Shown here: positions 5,474 to 8,864 of the stretch, in pieces
How positions within the stretch are numbered: position 1 is the first letter of the stretch
Layout: each line of letters opens with the position of its first letter
Source of the DNA: Acidobacteriota bacterium
GTDB taxonomy: Bacteria; Acidobacteriota; Vicinamibacteria; Vicinamibacterales; CAVVIG01
Length of the DNA: 8,864 nucleotides
Direction: 5' to 3'
NCBI GenBank assembly: GCA_016195295.1
Contig: JACPZV010000280.1
Location: 1-8,864, forward strand
Made by a program: the position numbers and the translations under genes
The notes under the pieces: model-generated
What the model was told of the DNA's origin: nothing
The model's database searches: none
What the model saw: the letters and a program-made list of their open reading frames with translations, nothing else

Positions 5474-6313
5474 ATGCCGACCCGACGCGTGCGTGCGACG
5501 TTTGTAACCCTGGGCGTGTTCTTCGCGGCGTGGGCGGCTCTGGCAGTGGCCGGCGGTCGCGCAGCCGCGTTCGATGAACCCGCGTGGACGACGGACCAGA
5601 TGCGCCAGTTCCTGCTGACGGCGAAAGTCGTCGGCAGTAGGCGCACCGGCAAAGGCGTCACGACCCCATGGCGCCTCACGCTGACCGACGGCACGGTCAC
5701 CCACGACGCCGCGTTCCAGACGATAGACGAGCACAAGATGAAGAACGAGTTCGCCGACGGCACCGTCGAGCTCAACTTCGTCGACTCGTACATGTACGAC
5801 CTCGCGGCGTACGAAATCGCCAGGCTGGTCGGCCTCGACGGCATGATGCCCGTCACCGTCCAGCGGAAGTGGCAGGCCCAGACGGGTGCGCTCAGCTGGT
5901 GGGTGCCGACGAAGATGGACGAATCCGAGCGGCTGAAGAAGAAGATCGAGCCGTCCCCTTCCGTGAACTGGAACGACCAGATGCACCGCATGCGCGTGTT
6001 CACGGCGCTCGTCTACGACACCGACCGCAATCTCACCAACGTCCTGATCGACAACGACTGGAAGCTGTGGATGATCGACTTCACGCGCGCCTTCCGTCTG
6101 CAGGCGAGACTGGTCAACGAGAAGGATCTCGTCAAGGGCGACCGCGCGCTCCTGGCGCGCATCAAGGCGCTCGACGGCGCCGAGGTCGCGCGTGTGACGA
6201 AGGACTACCTGAAAAAGAGCGAGGTCGACGGCGTGATGAAACGTCGCGACATGATCATCCAGCACTTCGATCAACTCGTCGCGGCCAAGGGCGAGAAAGA
6301 GGTTTTGTACTAG
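5474..6313 (+). CDS. Exported protein with PI3/4-kinase/HipA-like motifs
   Basis: 279 residues from the ATG; the frame opens 14 codons earlier at a TTG overlapping yajQ, but the ATG puts an Arg-rich start directly before a signal peptide (hydrophobic FVTLGVFFAAWAALAVA, cleavage probably after GGRAAA, about residue 32). The mature part has a possible glycine-rich loop (RRTGKGVT, 57-64) and beta strands (PWRLTLTDG). A helix of the type seen in kinase-like folds follows, AAYEIARLVGLDGMMPVTVQ (E114). Next come a catalytic-loop-like YDTDRNLTNVLI (D184, N189) and a metal-site-like MIDFTRAF (D202, F203). This order resembles HipA, PI3/4-kinase-like and FAM20-type kinases, but the place where a lysine is expected reads HDAAFQ. 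I infer a secreted or periplasmic kinase-like protein; substrate and activity are unknown. An SD-like AAAGG lies 7 bases before the ATG. Confidence 0.75.
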   Translation: MPTRRVRATFVTLGVFFAAWAALAVAGGRAAAFDEPAWTTDQMRQFLLTAKVVGSRRTGKGVTTPWRLTLTDGTVTHDAAFQTIDEHKMKNEFADGTVELNFVDSYMYDLAAYEIARLVGLDGMMPVTVQRKWQAQTGALSWWVPTKMDESERLKKKIEPSPSVNWNDQMHRMRVFTALVYDTDRNLTNVLIDNDWKLWMIDFTRAFRLQARLVNEKDLVKGDRALLARIKALDGAEVARVTKDYLKKSEVDGVMKRRDMIIQHFDQLVAAKGEKEVLY

Positions 6314-6370
6314 TAGGCCGGGTCCTTTCGGACCCGGCTGCCTGGCGGGTCCAAAAGGACCCGCCCTACT
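6312..6370. terminator. Double-hairpin REP-like element between convergent genes
   Basis: Two perfect hairpins lie side by side. 6317-6338 has a 9-base stem GCCGGGTCC/GGACCCGGC with loop TTTC. 6344-6365 has a 9-base stem GGCGGGTCC/GGACCCGCC with loop AAAA. The outer ends AGTAGG (6312-6317) and CCTACT (6365-6370) also pair, so the whole 59 bases can form one larger cruciform. There is no U-tract. Its place between two convergent stop codons suits a bidirectional terminator; the symmetry also suits a REP/BIME-type mobile palindrome. Confidence 0.75.
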
Positions 6371-7397
6371 TCTCCTTCGGAAACAGCAGCGGCAGCGCGG
6401 GCTCGGCCGTGAACATGCACCGCGCGTTGTGCCCGCACAGCGGAATCACCATCGTTTTGTGATTCGCGCCGAACTTCTCGTTGACGTACTTGCCCCACGC
6501 CTGTCCGCGTAAATTGCGGTTCGCGCCCTGCGCCATCGCGGGACACGACGAGTCGAAGCCGGCCAGCGGCAACGTGTCCAACTCCCCCACGAGATACGTG
6601 GCCGGACGCGCAGCCAATTGCTTCTTCAGCTGATCATCGCTGAGACGTGACGTATAGCCGCTGCGTCCCTGCAAGCCGTACGGCCACCTGTCGTACGTCG
6701 TGCAGTTGCGGCCGTCGCCGAAGCGACGGAACTCGGTCGCGCCGTTGGCGCCGGACGCGGGGCGCGTCGCATCGAGGTAGGCGTAGCTCGACGGGTTCGC
6801 GACGACGTACGTGATCGGCACGCCGAGCGTGTCGTGTACCCGGTTGGCCATCTCATAGCGATTGGCGAACTGGCCGCCCGCGGAATGGCCCGACACGACA
6901 ACGGCTTTCAGATTTGGAAAAACCGTTTTGTTCGCGGCCTTCTTCAGAATCTCGTCGGCGAAGTCGTACGAGGTCAGCTTGCCGTCCCGGTACGTAATGT
7001 CCGCCGCGCCGCCAGACCGCCAGCTGTCCCCGTTACACGGCCAACTCACTTCGTTGGCCGCCAACGCATCCTGACACCCGCGGTCGCTCGAGGCGAACCG
7101 CGGCGAGATCACGACCGTGTCCTCGAGCGCGTCGGCCAGGAAGGCCGCGGCCACGGCCGTGCGGAAATAATTGTCGGCGTCTCTCCCCGCGCCGTGGACC
7201 ATGATCAGCGCACGGGTCATGCGATCGTTCCGCTGATTCAGCGCGAACGTGCGGTAGATCAACGACCGCGCGGGGCCGTTGCCAAACACAATCCACTCGG
7301 TGCAGTCGGGCTTGGCCGCCACGCACGGCGCGGCCAGCGCAGGACCCGCCACCGAGAACGCGGTAAGGACGAGCAGGGATCGCAACACTGTTCTCAT
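6366..7397 (-). CDS. Secreted cysteine-rich alpha/beta hydrolase
   Basis: 343 residues from the ATG at 7397, chosen because GGAG lies 9 bases upstream and a signal peptide begins at once (MRTVLRSLLVLTAFSVAGPA, cleavage probably after ALA at about 23). The frame is open to 7589, but that stretch is repeat DNA. An ATG two codons earlier (7403) is the alternative. Alpha/beta hydrolase marks: the oxyanion strand ALIMVHGAGRDADNYF (63-78), the nucleophile elbow SGHSAGGQ with S172, YLVGELDTLP with the likely acid D274, and the likely catalytic H323 in CGHNARC. Mature-part cysteines C25, C32, C108, C121, C232, C285, C321 and C327 could form four disulfides, as expected outside the cytoplasm. The layout resembles polyhydroxybutyrate-depolymerase-like and feruloyl-esterase-like hydrolases; the substrate is unknown. 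The stop TAG lies within the double-hairpin element. Confidence 0.88.
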   Translation of the reverse strand: MRTVLRSLLVLTAFSVAGPALAAPCVAAKPDCTEWIVFGNGPARSLIYRTFALNQRNDRMTRALIMVHGAGRDADNYFRTAVAAAFLADALEDTVVISPRFASSDRGCQDALAANEVSWPCNGDSWRSGGAADITYRDGKLTSYDFADEILKKAANKTVFPNLKAVVVSGHSAGGQFANRYEMANRVHDTLGVPITYVVANPSSYAYLDATRPASGANGATEFRRFGDGRNCTTYDRWPYGLQGRSGYTSRLSDDQLKKQLAARPATYLVGELDTLPLAGFDSSCPAMAQGANRNLRGQAWGKYVNEKFGANHKTMVIPLCGHNARCMFTAEPALPLLFPKEK

Positions 7398-7482
7398 GAT
7401 CATGAACTCCAAGTTACCCGGAGACAGACGAAGAGGATAAAGCCACGGAGACACGGAGACACAGAGAAAAGAACGGACGATC

Positions 7483-7510
7483 AACACAGAACCCGCTGAA
7501 CTCGCAGAGC
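7483..7510. repeat. Intergenic copy of the CGCAGAG repeat family
   Basis: AACACAGAACCCGCTGAACT followed by CGCAGAGC matches the copy inside the oxidoreductase gene (616-643) at 22 of 28 bases. It lies in the unpaired part between the outer and middle arms of the nested element. Confidence 0.5.
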
Positions 7511-7549
7511 GCGCTGATCGAGATTCGGCGGGCGCCGCGTAGCGGCGTT

Positions 7550-7627
7550 GACACAGCCGGAGCCGGGCCGATACGCGAACCGAGACCACCGCCGGGGTTC
7601 GTGTATCGGACCGGCTCCGACTGTGTC
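7550..7627. repeat. Long imperfect hairpin, 32-base arms
   Basis: Arms 7550-7581 (GACACAGCCGGAGCCGGGCC and on) and 7596-7627 are inverted copies with 29 of 32 bases matching, around a 14-base loop. This is the core of the nested element and by far the strongest fold-back in the window. Confidence 0.85.
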
Positions 7628-7764
7628 TCGTCGGCCTGCATCGCAGGCCGACCTGCCGAATCTGAGTCGCGCGCTTCCGTGTCTCTGTGTCTCCGTGGCT
7701 AATTCTTCTTCGTACGTCTGCGTGTGCTTCGTGGCTTCGTGGCCACCAACGCTCGAATCCGCCC

Positions 7765-7770
7765 TAGAAT
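7765..7770 (+). promoter_or_regulatory. -10-like box TAGAAT of the transhydrogenase gene
   Basis: TAGAAT ends 11 bases before the ATG at 7782, giving a leader of only about 5 bases. No Shine-Dalgarno sequence is seen. No clear -35 consensus stands 17 bases upstream. Confidence 0.45.
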
Positions 7771-7781
7771 ATCGACACGTT

Positions 7782-8864
7782 ATGACCAACGAAATCGCCT
7801 TCGAGATGGCCGTGTCGAGCGTGCGCTTCGGTCCTGGCGTGACCCGCGAGGTGGGCATGGACCTGGAGGATCTCGGCGCCAGGCGCGTGATGGTCGTCAC
7901 CGATCCGGCGTTGAGTCGGATGGCGCCCGTCCAGACGGCGCTCGAATCGATCGCCGCCAGCGGACTCGCGGCCGTGCTCTACGACCGCGTGCGCGTCGAG
8001 CCCAGCGACGAGTCGTTCCTGGACGCGATCGCCTTCGGGCGCGACGGACAGTTCGACGCGTACGTCGCCGTCGGCGGCGGATCGACGATCGACACGGCGA
8101 AGGCGGTCAACTTGTACACGACGTACCCGCCGGAGGATTTTCTCGACTACGTGAATCCTCCGATCGGCAAAGGGCTCCCGGTCCCTGGACCGCTGAAGCC
8201 GCTCATCGCGATTCCGACGACGGCCGGCACGGGCAGCGAAACGACCGGCGTGAGCATTTTCGACTTGAGCCGGATGCACGCGAAGACCGGCATCGCCAGC
8301 CGCAGGCTGAAGCCGACGCTCGGCCTGCTCGATCCCGACAACACGCGCACGATGCCGCCGCAGGTCGCGGCGTCGACGGGCCTCGACATCCTCAGCCATG
8401 CCGTCGAGTCCTACACCGCGATGCCTTTCTCGGAACGACCGCGCCCCGATCGGCCGACCGTACGGCCCGCGTATCAGGGATCGAATCCCATCAGCGATAT
8501 CTGGTCGCTCCAGGCGCTGCGGATGGTGAATACGTTTCTCGTCCGCGCGGTCGACGATCCGTCAGACGACGAGGCGCGCGCGCAGATGCTGCTGGCCGCG
8601 TCGTACGCCGGGATCGGATTCGGCAACGCCGGCGTGCACCTCCCGCACGGCATGTCGTATCCGGTGTCCGGCCGCGTGAAAAGCTATCGCGCGCCCGGCT
8701 ACGCGACCGACGAAGGGCGAACGGAAGATCATCTCGATCTGCCTGCGAGTTTTCGACTCCCTGGCGCCGCCCGGCAGCCTTCTGACGTAGTTTCCCAATT
8801 CCGAACGCCAGAGCCGGTTGTAACGCTCGAGCTCGTTTTCAATCGATCCTCGCTTGAAAGCGCG
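7782..8864 (+). CDS. Hydroxyacid-oxoacid transhydrogenase (ADHFE1-like, iron-ADH family), C-terminus apparently replaced; open at the right edge
   Basis: The frame is open from the ATG through the window end (361 codons seen). Residues 1-310 match the HOT/ADHFE1 branch of iron-dependent alcohol dehydrogenases: VRFGPGVTREVGMDLEDLGA, the dinucleotide-binding VAVGGGSTIDTAKA (96-108), KPLIAIPTTAGTGSETTG and GIGFGNAGVHLPHGMSYPV. Such enzymes transfer hydride between 4-hydroxybutyrate-type hydroxyacids and 2-oxoglutarate through bound NAD. Metal ligands seen are D202, H206 (LDILSHAVES) and H289. The fourth, in the PHGMSVV motif expected a few residues after YRAPGYATD (to D310), is missing: from about 8712 the translation is unrelated, with odd codons and lower G+C. 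Family members are usually well over 400 residues, so the true C-terminal domain is lost or moved. As it stands this is probably a non-functional truncated gene. The 5' part is certain; the fate of the 3' part is not. Confidence 0.8.
   Translation, partial: MTNEIAFEMAVSSVRFGPGVTREVGMDLEDLGARRVMVVTDPALSRMAPVQTALESIAASGLAAVLYDRVRVEPSDESFLDAIAFGRDGQFDAYVAVGGGSTIDTAKAVNLYTTYPPEDFLDYVNPPIGKGLPVPGPLKPLIAIPTTAGTGSETTGVSIFDLSRMHAKTGIASRRLKPTLGLLDPDNTRTMPPQVAASTGLDILSHAVESYTAMPFSERPRPDRPTVRPAYQGSNPISDIWSLQALRMVNTFLVRAVDDPSDDEARAQMLLAASYAGIGFGNAGVHLPHGMSYPVSGRVKSYRAPGYATDEGRTEDHLDLPASFRLPGAARQPSDVVSQFRTPEPVVTLELVFNRSSLESA
8712..8864 (-). other. Possible foreign segment with an antisense reading frame
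   Basis: After the transhydrogenase similarity stops, the last ~150 bases have lower G+C and different codon use. The minus strand is open from the right edge and reads more like protein (SIENELERYNRLWRSELGNY, then TRRQIEMIFRSP) than the plus strand does. It could be the end of a gene fused here by rearrangement. The ELERYNRLWRSELG stretch vaguely resembles the C-terminal part of FAD-dependent geranylgeranyl-reductase-type proteins, but this is weak. It could also be a chance frame. Confidence 0.3.

Larger units (their letters stand above)
7441..7700. repeat. Nested inverted-repeat element (~260 bp) in the intergenic region
   Basis: Outer arms 7441-7464 (AGCCACGGAGACACGGAGAC and on) and 7677-7700 pair at 22 of 24 bases. 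Middle arms about 7509-7532 (GCGCGC...AGATTCGGCGGG) and 7652-7674 pair imperfectly. Inside lie three hairpins: CGCCGC-GTA-GCGGCG at 7533-7547, long arms 7550-7581 / 7596-7627, and GTCGGCCTGC-ATC-GCAGGCCGAC at 7630-7652. Drawn out, this is a cloverleaf. No ORF inside looks coding. It fills most of the 378-base gap between the divergent hydrolase and transhydrogenase genes and could be a MITE/REP-type non-autonomous element or a structured RNA. Confidence 0.7.

Noticed and set aside
5324..6274. Minus-strand open frame (316 codons) opposite the kinase-like exported protein
   Set aside because: The plus-strand protein has a signal peptide, ordered motifs and a ribosome binding site. The minus frame is a compositional shadow.
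7398..7589. Longer N-terminus for the hydrolase (start at 7589)
   Set aside because: That stretch is made of the intergenic repeats; the signal peptide and the GGAG at proper spacing support 7397.
7724..8785. Plus-strand frame of 353 codons overlapping the transhydrogenase gene in another frame
   Set aside because: The frame starting at 7782 gives strong ADHFE1-type identity; this one is Arg-rich shadow sequence.
1..8864. tRNA or rRNA genes
   Set aside because: No cloverleaf with tRNA-type conserved loops and no rRNA-like conserved blocks were seen; the cloverleaf at 7441-7700 is far too large and lacks tRNA bases.

Overview
The window is high-GC DNA, probably from a soil-type Acidobacteriota (a Vicinamibacteria-like lineage is my guess). 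The guess rests on the kinase/beta-propeller gene remnant with its NWFEELK-type C-terminus, the short intergenic repeats, and the REP-like GGGTCC hairpins. It cannot be proven from this sequence alone. No rRNA, tRNA, CRISPR array or transposase gene was found.

Layout. (1) 1-3835, minus strand, is a tight operon read right to left. It starts with a two-domain protein joining a DUF523/TudS-type Fe-S desulfurase domain to FdhD (3835-2474). An FdhF/YdeP-type molybdopterin oxidoreductase follows (2477-276, GTGA overlap). Last is an FHA-domain protein (275 to the left edge, its GTG directly after the previous TAG). FdhD proteins sulfurate the Mo-bisMGD cofactor of this oxidoreductase class, so the first two genes form a cofactor-maturation/enzyme pair. 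The unusual point is a sulfur-handling Fe-S domain fused to the FdhD sulfurtransferase.

(2) 3836-3944 is a divergent promoter region made of 8-10 base repeats in two inverted arms, each ending in a -10-like box a few bases before a GTG start. (3) 3945-4467 is the wreck of a Ser/Thr protein kinase with a beta-propeller C-terminus: a kinase N-terminus with a 1-base frameshift joined to the last ~94 codons, the middle missing. (4) 4535-4839, minus strand, holds two tiny membrane-protein genes overlapping by ATGA. (5) 4960-6313, plus strand, holds yajQ and an exported protein with kinase-like (PI3/4K/HipA-type) motifs. (6) 6312-6370 is a double-hairpin element between convergent genes. (7) 6366-7397, minus strand, is a secreted, cysteine-rich alpha/beta hydrolase. 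(8) 7404-7781 is a gene-poor stretch holding a nested, cloverleaf-like inverted-repeat element of about 260 bp. (9) 7782 to the right edge is a hydroxyacid-oxoacid transhydrogenase (ADHFE1-like, iron-ADH family) gene whose family similarity stops at about 8711. The last ~150 bp are foreign in character.

Three recurring themes stand out. Many starts lie only 6-11 bases after a TANNNT box, suggesting leaderless mRNAs. A degenerate repeat family found between genes also appears in frame inside two adjacent protein genes. Two genes (the kinase and the transhydrogenase) are broken by rearrangement.
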